DNA from: Paracoccaceae bacterium | Lineage (GTDB): Bacteria; Pseudomonadota; Alphaproteobacteria; Rhodobacterales; Rhodobacteraceae | Length of the DNA stretch: 15,894 bases | Direction of reading: 5' to 3' | NCBI GenBank assembly: GCA_027030435.1 | Contig: JALVEX010000070.1 | Location: 1 to 15,894 of the forward strand | Shown: positions 1 to 5,899 of the stretch, in pieces | Numbering within the stretch: the first letter of the stretch is position 1 | Layout of the letters: each line of letters opens with the position of its first letter | The notes under the pieces: model-generated | The model's input: the letters and a program-made list of their open reading frames with translations, nothing else | Databases searched by the model: none | What the model was told of the DNA's origin: nothing | Made by a program: the position numbers and the translations under genes

Positions 1-39
1 CCCATCGAAATCAGAAGAAAGGTCGCACCGGATGGCTGA
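1..39 (+). CDS. C-terminal end of an upstream gene, possibly scpA (partial)
   Basis: Frame 1 enters from the left edge and ends at a TGA at 37-39, giving about 12 residues (PIEIRRKVAPDG). It overlaps the scpB start by 8 bases (ATGGCTGA). It is the only frame that closes near the scpB start, which is the arrangement expected for a translationally coupled upstream gene. In most bacteria scpA lies directly before scpB, so ScpA is the natural guess. The fragment is too short to show any domain, and the identity is inferred from position alone. Confidence 0.35.
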   Translation, partial: PIEIRRKVAPDG

Positions 40-697
40 AACCGACGCCAGCGAGGAGAAGGAGGAAAGCCTCTTCGAGGCCCCGCCCATGGGCGAGCAG
101 GAGCGCATGGTGGAAGCGATCCTTTTCGCCTCCGCCGATCCCGTGACCCTGCGCGAGCTCCAGGCGCGCATGCCCCATGGCTCGGATCCCGCCGAGGCGC
201 TGGTGCATCTGCGCAAACGCTACGAGGGGCGCGGCGTGCGCCTCGTGCGGGTGGGAGATGCCTGGGCCATGCGCACCGCGCCCGATCTCGGCTTCCTGAT
301 GCAGAAGGAAACGGTCGAGACCCGCAAGCTCAGCCGCGCCGCCATCGAGACGCTCGCCATCATCGCCTATCACCAGCCCTGCACGCGCGCCGAGATCGAG
401 GAGATCCGCGGCGTCTCCGTCTCGCGCGGCACCATCGATCAGCTGCTGGAGATGGAATGGATCCGCTTCGGCCGCCGCCGGATGACCCCGGGCCGCCCCG
501 TCACCTATGTGGTGACGCAGGAATTCCTCGATCACTTCGGCCTCGAAAGCGCCCGCGATCTGCCGGGGCTGAAGGAGCTGCGCGCCGCCGGCCTGCTCGA
601 CAGCCGCCCGCCCCCAGGCCAGATGCCGGGCGCCGGCGATGGTGAGGAGGAGGAAGAGGAAAGCCTCGAAGGCCAGAGCGAACTGTTCGAGGATTGA
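32..697 (+). CDS. scpB: Segregation and condensation protein B (ScpB)
   Basis: ScpB is the kite subunit that joins ScpA and the SMC ATPase in the bacterial condensin complex, which compacts and separates newly replicated chromosomes. The 221-residue product has the family layout. A first winged-helix domain covers about residues 24-90 (beginning RMVEAILFASADPVTLREL), and a second covers about 97-190 with the signature LSRAAIETLAIIAYHQP and the wing GRPVTYVVTQEFLDHFGL. The tail from about 191 is low-complexity and very acidic (a run of glutamates near 205-210), as in many alphaproteobacterial ScpB proteins. The start at 32 is preceded by AGAAAGG at a good distance and overlaps the upstream stop, so the gene is probably coupled to scpA. 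The next gene is convergent. Confidence 0.95.
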   Translation: MAETDASEEKEESLFEAPPMGEQERMVEAILFASADPVTLRELQARMPHGSDPAEALVHLRKRYEGRGVRLVRVGDAWAMRTAPDLGFLMQKETVETRKLSRAAIETLAIIAYHQPCTRAEIEEIRGVSVSRGTIDQLLEMEWIRFGRRRMTPGRPVTYVVTQEFLDHFGLESARDLPGLKELRAAGLLDSRPPPGQMPGAGDGEEEEEESLEGQSELFED

Positions 698-725
698 ACC
701 CCGCTCCCTCCCATCACTGGTCGAT

Positions 726-744
726 AAATATCCCCGCCGGAGGC
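726..744 (-). repeat. Short rhodobacterial-type intergenic motif
   Basis: The minus strand reads GCCTCCGGCGGGGATATTT just downstream of scpB, in the gap between convergent genes. I recall closely related motifs (GCCTCCGGCGGGAGTATTT) scattered in intergenic DNA of many Rhodobacterales. Only one copy is visible in this window, so the repeat status rests on recollection and not on what is seen here. Its function is unknown. Confidence 0.35.
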
Positions 745-787
745 ATCCGGGGGCATGCCACGCGCGGGAGTTGGCGTGAAGAGCGCA

Positions 788-814
788 AAGCCCCGCCACA
801 GGGCAGCGGGGCTT
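788..814 (-). terminator. Hairpin terminator of the outer-membrane protein gene
   Basis: A perfect 9-bp inverted repeat (AAGCCCCGC at 788-796, GCGGGGCTT at 806-814, 9-nt loop) lies 18 bp past the stop of the minus-strand OMP gene. On the minus strand the stem ends in CTTT, a short T-run, so it fits a modest intrinsic terminator for that gene. It may also stop scpB transcription from the other side. Confidence 0.6.
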
Positions 815-832
815 CACGGCAAGGCGCAGGTA

Positions 833-1549
833 TCAGAAATTCATCCCGACCGAGAGCTTGAATCCATAGGCGCTCGTGTTTTCCGAATCATCGTCACTGA
901 CGCCATTCCACAGCTTTGCCGTCAGCCCGCCGCTGGCATACCAGCCGCGCCCGTTGGCAAGATCCGATCCGTATTTCAGCCCGAGATCGAGATCGATGGT
1001 GTTGAAGGCCAGGTTCTGTTCCGCGCTGCCGCCATCGGTGTAGTCGGGCGCGAAAAGGATCGCCGCCTCGCTCCCGCCATAGAGCGAGAACCTGTCTCCA
1101 AGCGGCTGATCCACCTCGAATCCGGCCAGCACACCCCAGGCTTTCGGCACATCGAGGGTGCTCCCACCGCCCGATCTGCGCTCGGAATATTTCGCATGCC
1201 GCAGCCCGCCGTAGAGCTTGGCGCGCGTGTTGCCGCCAAGGCTGAAGGCCTTGCCGACCGTGAGATCGATCGTCTGCATGGTGATCTTGTCATAGACGGT
1301 TGCCGGATCGGTGCTGGTGGCGCTCAGGCGAAAGGCATTCAGCCCGTAGTAAAGCCCCGATGGTGCATTGAACCGCACCCACAGCTCGGGCGCGGCATTG
1401 AACCCGAAGCCGACGGTCTGCCCTTCGGAATGGGCAATCCCGAGATAGTTGAGATCAACCCCGGCCTCGAAATTCTGAGCCATGGCCGGGCCGGCGATCA
1501 GGCCGGCCAGAAAGGCCGCGCGCAGGGTTTTCATGGTGGTGATGTTCAT
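833..1549 (-). CDS. Small outer-membrane beta-barrel protein, unassigned family
   Basis: This is probably an outer-membrane barrel of 238 residues. It has a Sec signal peptide (residues 1-24, a Lys/Arg-containing start, a hydrophobic AAFLAGLIAGPAMA core, cleavage after AMA before Gln25). Alternating hydrophobic/polar strands follow, rich in Gly, Tyr and Leu (for example YYGLNAFRL, RAKLYGGLRHAKYSER, YASGGLTAKLW), and the protein ends in Phe, as BAM-recognised barrels do. There are no cysteines in the mature part and no recognisable enzyme motif. The start at 1549 is chosen because AGGAG sits 8 bp upstream and the signal peptide begins there; an in-frame ATG at 1612 would add 21 unneeded residues. 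A terminator follows at 788-814. The barrel call is fairly safe, but whether it is a porin, an adhesin-like or an Lpg1974-type protein cannot be told. Confidence 0.75.
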   Translation of the reverse strand: MNITTMKTLRAAFLAGLIAGPAMAQNFEAGVDLNYLGIAHSEGQTVGFGFNAAPELWVRFNAPSGLYYGLNAFRLSATSTDPATVYDKITMQTIDLTVGKAFSLGGNTRAKLYGGLRHAKYSERRSGGGSTLDVPKAWGVLAGFEVDQPLGDRFSLYGGSEAAILFAPDYTDGGSAEQNLAFNTIDLDLGLKYGSDLANGRGWYASGGLTAKLWNGVSDDDSENTSAYGFKLSVGMNF

Positions 1550-1569
1550 GTCCGTCACTCCTGAATGTC

Positions 1570-1654
1570 GTTGCGTCAGCAACAAACGTGATGAAAAGGG
1601 AAACCGTATCACTTGCTACAAAAACAACCTCTTGCAGGCGAAATGAGTGCCTGC
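1570..1654 (-). other. Two small hairpins in the OMP leader
   Basis: Upstream of the OMP start are two short inverted repeats: GCAGGC/GCCTGC at 1634-1639 and 1649-1654 (9-nt loop) and GTTGC/GCAAC at 1570-1574 and 1579-1583 (4-nt loop). If the promoter at 1665-1692 is used, both lie in a leader of about 110 nt. Long structured leaders are common targets of small RNAs in outer-membrane protein mRNAs. The first hairpin, followed on the minus strand by a T-rich stretch, could instead terminate dcd. Confidence 0.35.
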
Positions 1655-1664
1655 GTTTGCATGG

Positions 1665-1692
1665 ATCGTACCTGCGCGCATGGCGATTGCAA
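1665..1692 (-). promoter_or_regulatory. Candidate sigma-70 promoter of the OMP gene
   Basis: On the minus strand TTGCAA (1692-1687) is followed after 16 bp by TACGAT (1670-1665), about 115 bp before the OMP start codon. The match to the consensus is moderate and was found by eye. Confidence 0.4.
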
Positions 1693-1756
1693 GTCTGGAA
1701 ATTCATACCTTTGGAAGGTGTTGCCGATGTGGAACCACGATCAGGCCGGCGGGATA

Positions 1757-2854
1757 TCAGGGGCGGGCGCGAAAGTGCTTTGAGAGCTTCAGCCCCTGGC
1801 CCTGGTAATTGGAGCGGATGCCGGCGCCGTAAAGCTGATCGGGCACCTCGCTCATCCGTTCATAGACAAGCCGGCCCACCACCTGCCCATGCTCCAGCAC
1901 GAAGGGCGCCTCGTGGCAGCGCACCTCCAGAACCCCGCGCGAGCCGGCGCCGCCGGCAGCAGCATGACCGAAGCCGGGATCGAAGAAGCCGGCGTAATGC
2001 ACCCGGAATTCGCCCACCATGGCGAGATAGGGGGCCATCTCGGCGGCGCAATCGGGCGGGATGTGCACCGCCTCGCGGCTGACGAGAATGTAGAAGGCGC
2101 CGGGATCGAGGATGATCCGGCCCTCGCGGCTGCGGATTTCCTCCCAGAAATCGGCCGGATCATACCGACCGATCCGATCGAGATCGATCACGCCCGCATG
2201 CGGCTTCGCGCGGTAGCCCACGAGATCGCCCTCATCCGGGCAGAGATCCACCGAGAAGGCCAGCCCCTGATCGATATGCGCCTCCCCGCTCACCAGCCCC
2301 TTCTGGCGATGCAGCTCCATGAGCTCCGCGTCCGAAAGCACCGCTTCGCCGGCGCGGAAACGGATCTGGTTGAGCCGCATCCCCGGGCGCACCAGCACCG
2401 AAAACGAGCGCGGGCAGATCTCGGCATAGAGCGGGCCTGCATAGCCGGGCGCGATGCGGTCGAATTCGCGGCCTCTGTCGGTGACGCAGCGGGTGAGGAG
2501 ATCGAGCCGCCCGGTGGAGGATTTGGCATTGGCGACCGCCCCGATCCCCTCGGGCAGGGCGAGGCTTTCCTGCAGCGGCACCAGATAGACGGCGCCCTTC
2601 TCGAGCACCGCGCCGCCCGAGAGATCCACCCGATGCATCTCGAATTCGCCGAGCCGCTCGGCCACCGTGGCCTCACGCCCCGGAAGGAAGGAGGCGCGCA
2701 CCCGGTATGCCACGTCCCCAAGCCGCAGATCGAGCGAAGCGGGCTGGATCTGATCGGCGGTGATCTGCGGGCGCGCTCTGAGCGCTCCGGCTTCGATCAG
2801 CCCCCTGATCTGCTGGCTGGCCAGAACCCCCGGCCGCTTCACCGCAAAAGGCAT
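1757..2854 (-). CDS. dcd: dCTP deaminase, long two-domain alphaproteobacterial form
   Basis: The enzyme deaminates dCTP to dUTP, feeding dUMP and thus dTTP synthesis in the cytosol. The product is 365 residues, about twice the length of E. coli Dcd (193), and reads as two dUTPase-like trimeric-fold halves. The first half has the substrate-binding signature KSSTGRLDLL (111-120) and PGYAGPLYAEICPRS (136-150), where Glu145 aligns with the catalytic Glu of Dcd, then RPGMRLNQIRF. The second half repeats the pattern: DPGAFYILVSREAVHIPP (250-267), FFDPGFG (290-296), GVLEVRCHEAPFVLEHGQ with Glu310, and LVYERM. This matches the long deaminase family annotated in alphaproteobacteria. The start at 2854 has GAGG and a G-run just before it; in-frame ATGs at 2872 and 2893 have no Shine-Dalgarno sequence. 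It lies directly after the tRNA-Pro gene and its terminator. Confidence 0.9.
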   Translation of the reverse strand: MPFAVKRPGVLASQQIRGLIEAGALRARPQITADQIQPASLDLRLGDVAYRVRASFLPGREATVAERLGEFEMHRVDLSGGAVLEKGAVYLVPLQESLALPEGIGAVANAKSSTGRLDLLTRCVTDRGREFDRIAPGYAGPLYAEICPRSFSVLVRPGMRLNQIRFRAGEAVLSDAELMELHRQKGLVSGEAHIDQGLAFSVDLCPDEGDLVGYRAKPHAGVIDLDRIGRYDPADFWEEIRSREGRIILDPGAFYILVSREAVHIPPDCAAEMAPYLAMVGEFRVHYAGFFDPGFGHAAAGGAGSRGVLEVRCHEAPFVLEHGQVVGRLVYERMSEVPDQLYGAGIRSNYQGQGLKLSKHFRARP

Positions 2855-2879
2855 CGCCTCACACCCCCGCATACAACAA

Positions 2880-2910
2880 ACCCGCCCACGCATCTTTCAT
2901 GCGGGCGGGT
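2880..2910 (-). terminator. Terminator downstream of tRNA-Pro
   Basis: On the minus strand ACCCGCCCGCAT pairs with ATGCGTGGGCGGGT across a 5-nt loop, with one bulged base, and is followed by TTTGTTG. It starts 8 bp after the tRNA CCA end and lies 26 bp before the dcd start codon. It should end most tRNA transcripts, though read-through into dcd is possible. Confidence 0.7.
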
Positions 2911-2917
2911 GTTTCGG

Positions 2918-2994
2918 TGGTCGGGCTAGCAGGACTTGAACCTGCGACCTTCCGTCCCCCAGACGGACGCGCTACCAGACTGCGCCATAGCCCG
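2918..2994 (-). tRNA. tRNA-Pro (GGG anticodon)
   Basis: A 77-nt cloverleaf is visible on the minus strand. The acceptor CGGGCTA/TAGCCCG is perfect, the D arm is GCGC...GCGC, and the anticodon stem TCCGT/ACGGA encloses loop CTGGGGG (anticodon GGG, reading CCC/CCU). The T arm GCAGG/CCTGC has loop TTCAAGT. The discriminator is A and the 3' CCA is encoded. A promoter lies just upstream (3006-3033) and a terminator just downstream. Confidence 0.96.
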
Positions 2995-3005
2995 ACATGG
3001 GCCTC

Positions 3006-3033
3006 TACATACCGTTTTTGCGCGCGGGGGCAA
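3006..3033 (-). promoter_or_regulatory. Promoter of tRNA-Pro
   Basis: On the minus strand TTGCCC (3033-3028) and TATGTA (3011-3006) are separated by 16 bp. The -10 box ends 11 bp before the mature tRNA 5' end, which is the expected geometry for a tRNA promoter. Confidence 0.6.
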
Positions 3034-3075
3034 GCGTGAAATCGCATCTTTTGCGCCATCGCCGGAGCCCGCAGC

Positions 3076-4476
3076 TCAGCCGCCGGGCCTGCCGCCCTGA
3101 TCGAGGCCCATCATCTGATGGAGCGCGGAAAGGCGGCGGCAGATCAGCGCCAGCTTTTCGCGATCGGCCACGGGTGCGGCAGGATCGCGCAGGCGCAGCC
3201 GTTCGATCATGAGAACGATCTCACCGGTTTCTGTTTGTGGCCGCGCTTGGGGAGGCACTGGCGCGGCGGTTTCTTCTGCCGATGCCTGAGCAACCGCATC
3301 GCCGGCAGCGGGTTCGGCCTCTGCGCCGGTTTCCGGCTCGGTCTGTGAAGCCGCCTCCGGGGGGGAGGACTGGCCTGCCGCATCTTCTCCGGCCCCGGCA
3401 TGGGCAAACAGGATTTCCTGCGGCGCCTCCTCGGGCGTGGCCTCCGGCGCGGAAGATCCGGGCGCATCCTCCAGGGCCTCCCGCCGCGCGCCTTCCTCTG
3501 CCGGTTCCGAGGGCACGGTTTCCCCCGTTTCCCCCGTGGGTATCCGCGGGGCGGCGGCCTGACTGTCAGCCTCGATCCCGGACGCAGAGGCGGGGGCAGG
3601 GGGCTCCGCTTCGGCTTCGGCCGGAGGGGGCGGCGTTTCCGTTTCGCCCCCGTGGCGGAACAGCGTCTCTTCGGCAGTTTCCACGGGTTCCTCCGGGAAG
3701 GCCTCGGGCGCTTCCTCCGCTGCCGGCTGCCTGGCTTCCTGCTCTTCGTGGGTCTCTGCTTCGGGCGTCACCTGACCAGCCGCATCTTCCGCTGAGGTTG
3801 GCGCAGGCCCTTCCTCCGCCTCCTTGCCGCTCGCGCCGGATACCGGCTCCTGCGGGGGGTGTTCGGCGGCGCCCTGGGCGGGCTCTGCCGTGGTGCCTAT
3901 ATCCCAGGCCGTGGGCTCGGGTGCCGGCTCCTCTGCCGGTGATGTTTCGGCGATGGGTTCAGGTGCGGGTTCGGGGGCGGTTTCGGCTGCTGCATCTTCT
4001 GGCGGAGCGGGAATCTCCGAAGCCGCGTGAGCCGCGTGCGGGGCTGCCTCCTGCGGCGGGGGCGCCTCGGCGCCCTCCTGCGCGCCCGGCGCTTCGGGCT
4101 CGGACCCCCGCTGCGCCGCCCGGGCCGCCTCCACCGCTTCCATCACCTTCGTTCCCTCGATGGTGATGCCGCTGATCTCGGGGATTTCGCTCAGGGGGGT
4201 ATCGAGCGGGCGGGAAAGGGAGGCGACGTATTTCACGCCCTTTTCCTTCAGGAGCTTGCGCGCGCCCTTGATCGTCATGCCGTCTTCATGCAGCAGCTTC
4301 TTGATGCCGCCGATCAGAAGCATGTCGCCCGGGCGGTAATAGCGCCGCCCGCCAGCGCGCTTCACCGGCTTGATCTGCGGGAAACGGCTTTCCCAGAAAC
4401 GCAGCACATGGGCGGGCGTATCCAGCCATTCGGCCACTTCGCTTATGGTGCGGAAGGCGTCGGGCGATTTGGCCAT
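3076..4476 (-). CDS. MerR-family regulator with a long disordered acidic linker
   Basis: The first 80 or so of 466 residues form a MerR winged helix-turn-helix: TISEVAEWLDTPAHVLRFWE (10-29), a wing with KRAGGRRYYRPGD (39-51), then the second helix region LLHEDGMTIKGARKLLKEKG (61-80). From about 120 to 415 the protein is almost only Ala, Glu, Pro and Gly and is surely disordered. It carries two similar short hydrophobic motifs, LFRHGG (272-277) and LFAHAG (356-361). A conserved-looking helical end (GEIVLMIERLRLRD, LICRRLSALHQMM; 418-456) may be for oligomerisation. There is no effector domain or metal-binding Cys pattern. The start follows the ihfA stop by 14 bp, with GAGGGG overlapping that stop, so the two genes are cotranscribed. 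A MerR gene beside ihfA is usual in Rhodobacterales; its targets are not known to me. Confidence 0.88.
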   Translation of the reverse strand: MAKSPDAFRTISEVAEWLDTPAHVLRFWESRFPQIKPVKRAGGRRYYRPGDMLLIGGIKKLLHEDGMTIKGARKLLKEKGVKYVASLSRPLDTPLSEIPEISGITIEGTKVMEAVEAARAAQRGSEPEAPGAQEGAEAPPPQEAAPHAAHAASEIPAPPEDAAAETAPEPAPEPIAETSPAEEPAPEPTAWDIGTTAEPAQGAAEHPPQEPVSGASGKEAEEGPAPTSAEDAAGQVTPEAETHEEQEARQPAAEEAPEAFPEEPVETAEETLFRHGGETETPPPPAEAEAEPPAPASASGIEADSQAAAPRIPTGETGETVPSEPAEEGARREALEDAPGSSAPEATPEEAPQEILFAHAGAGEDAAGQSSPPEAASQTEPETGAEAEPAAGDAVAQASAEETAAPVPPQARPQTETGEIVLMIERLRLRDPAAPVADREKLALICRRLSALHQMMGLDQGGRPGG

Positions 4477-4490
4477 GCTCGTGTTGCCCC

Positions 4491-4796
4491 TCAGCGCTTC
4501 CTGTTGCCCTTGGCAACGCGCTCCTTCATCAGATGCGAGGGGCGGAAGCTCAGCACCCTGCGGGGCAGGATCGGCACCTCTTCGCCGGTTTTCGGATTGC
4601 GCCCGATGCGCTGGCCCTTTTCGCGCACGCTGAAGGTGCCGAAGGAAGAGATCTTCACCTGCTCCCCCGCCACCAGCGCATCCGACATCAGCTGCAGCAC
4701 CTCTTCCACCAGCTGCGCGCTTTCATTGCGGCTGAGGCCGACCTCGCGCAGCACGGCCTCGCTCAAATCCATTCGTGTCAATGTCCTGTTGCTCAT
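4491..4796 (-). CDS. ihfA: Integration host factor subunit alpha
   Basis: IHF alpha pairs with IHF beta to bind and sharply bend DNA at WATCAANNNNTTR sites, shaping nucleoid structure, transcription, recombination and replication. The 101-residue product begins MSNRTLTRMDLSEAVL. It shows the HU/IHF fold with GLSRNESAQLVEEVLQLM (dimer helices), GEQVKISSFGTFSVREKGQR, and the DNA-intercalating arm around GRNPKTGEEVPILPRRVLSFRPS (Pro at the arm tip), ending in a basic tail. The start at 4796 has GGGGGA 5 bp upstream. A strong promoter lies at 4821-4850, with an IHF consensus site directly upstream (4851-4863). The MerR gene follows 14 bp downstream as a second operon member. Confidence 0.95.
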   Translation of the reverse strand: MSNRTLTRMDLSEAVLREVGLSRNESAQLVEEVLQLMSDALVAGEQVKISSFGTFSVREKGQRIGRNPKTGEEVPILPRRVLSFRPSHLMKERVAKGNRKR

Positions 4797-4820
4797 GAAA
4801 TCCCCCGTTGACTGCGTGGA

Positions 4821-4850
4821 AGCATAGGGCGGAAGGAAATTCCGAGTCAA
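4821..4850 (-). promoter_or_regulatory. Strong sigma-70 promoter of ihfA-merR
   Basis: On the minus strand TTGACT (4850-4845; 5 of 6 consensus) and TATGCT (4826-4821) are separated by 18 bp. Transcription should start near 4814, giving a leader of about 18-20 nt. This makes ihfA-merR a separate unit from the upstream plsX-fabH block. Confidence 0.72.
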
Positions 4851-4863
4851 TATCAATGGCTTG
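4851..4863 (+). promoter_or_regulatory. Perfect IHF consensus site upstream of ihfA
   Basis: The + strand reads TATCAATGGCTTG, an exact match to the IHF consensus WATCAANNNNTTR. It abuts the ihfA -35 box (4845-4850). Bound IHF would overlap or bend DNA at the promoter, so autoregulation is the natural reading; E. coli ihfA is known to be repressed by IHF. Confidence 0.6.
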
Positions 4864-4878
4864 CAAATCGGCCTTTCC

Positions 4879-4911
4879 GGCGCTTGTCAGCCGCTTGCCG
4901 GCCGCTTACCA
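4879..4911. repeat. Three 11-bp tandem repeats over the fabH stop
   Basis: Three imperfect 11-bp units run head to tail: GGCGCTTGTCA, GCCGCTTGCCG and GCCGCTTACCA. The last overlaps the fabH stop codon. They may be a small slippage expansion, or phased sites upstream of the ihfA promoter. No function can be assigned. Confidence 0.5.
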
Positions 4912-5877
4912 GCGCAGTATCACCGCGCCCCAGGTGAGCCCGCCGCCGATCGCCTCCAGGAGCAGGAGATCGCCCGTGCGGATCTGCCCGCGCTCCTTGC
5001 CGATGGAAAGCGCGAGCGGAATGGATGCGGCGGAGGTATTGCCGTGATCCTGCACCGTGATCACCACCCGATCGAGCGGGATGCCCATCTTCTGGGCGGT
5101 GCCCTTTATGATGCGCAGATTGGCCTGGTGGGGCACCAGCCAATCGATTTCCCCAGGCGAAAGGCCGAGCTTTTCAAGCGCCGTTTCCGCCGTGGCGGCG
5201 AGCTTTTCCACCGCGTGGCGGAAAACCTCGCGCCCCTGCATCCTGAGATGCCCGCTGGTGCCGGTGGAAACGCCGCCGTCCACATAGAGGATATCCTTGA
5301 AGCGGCCGTCGGAGTGGAGATCGACGGCGAGGATCCCGCGATCCGCGGCGATGCCCTTGCCCTCCTGCGCCTCCAGCACCAGTGCGCCCGCGCCATCGCC
5401 AAACAGCACGCAGGTGCTGCGATCCTCCCAGTCCATCAGGCGGCTGAAGGTTTCGGCGCCGATCACCAGCACCCGGCGCGCCTGCCCCGAGACGATCAGC
5501 GCATTGGCATTGGCCAGCGCATAGATGAAACCGGCGCAGACGGCCTGCACGTCAAAGGCAAACCCCCCCTCCATGCCAAGCGCCGCCTGCACCATCGTGG
5601 CGGCGGCGGGAAAGGTGAGATCGGGGGTGGAGGTGGCGAGCACGATGGCATCCAGATCGCTGGCCCCGATCCCCGCATCCGCCAGTGCGGCGCGCGCGGC
5701 GCGGGTGGCGAGATCGGAGGTCGTCTGCCCCTCGGCGGCGAAATGGCGCCGCTCGATGCCGGAGCGGCTGCGGATCCACTCATCCGAGGTATCGAGGCTT
5801 TTCTCGAATTCGGCATTGGGGACAACCCGCTCGGGCAGGTAATGCCCGACGCCCCTCACCACGGCCCTTATCGTCAT
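4906..5877 (-). CDS. fabH: 3-oxoacyl-ACP synthase III (FabH)
   Basis: FabH condenses acetyl-CoA (or another short primer) with malonyl-ACP to start type II fatty-acid synthesis. The 323-residue length is normal for the family. The catalytic triad is intact: Cys114 in FDVQAVCAGF, His250 in VPHQANLRI and Asn280 in QDHGNTSAAS. Other family marks are TSDEWIRSRSGIERRH (30-45), where the Trp lies in the CoA/ACP entry region, FGDGAGALVL (159-168), and the C-terminal GGGLTWGAVILRW. The start at 5877 lies 22 bp past the plsX stop, with a weak GGGTGA as the ribosome site. plsX-fabH order is conserved across proteobacteria, and both enzymes draw on the acyl-ACP/malonyl-ACP pool. Confidence 0.96.
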   Translation of the reverse strand: MTIRAVVRGVGHYLPERVVPNAEFEKSLDTSDEWIRSRSGIERRHFAAEGQTTSDLATRAARAALADAGIGASDLDAIVLATSTPDLTFPAAATMVQAALGMEGGFAFDVQAVCAGFIYALANANALIVSGQARRVLVIGAETFSRLMDWEDRSTCVLFGDGAGALVLEAQEGKGIAADRGILAVDLHSDGRFKDILYVDGGVSTGTSGHLRMQGREVFRHAVEKLAATAETALEKLGLSPGEIDWLVPHQANLRIIKGTAQKMGIPLDRVVITVQDHGNTSAASIPLALSIGKERGQIRTGDLLLLEAIGGGLTWGAVILRW

Positions 5878-5899
5878 GCGATGTCACCCGCTCCCGTTC

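Noticed and set aside
1889..2929. A 346-codon open frame on the + strand, opposite dcd
   Set aside because: Antisense to the dCTP deaminase, runs through the tRNA-Pro gene's terminator, and has shadow-like His/Arg composition.
3237..4166. Pro/Arg-rich + strand frames opposite the MerR linker
   Set aside because: They are complements of the Ala/Glu/Pro low-complexity linker and have no independent coding evidence.
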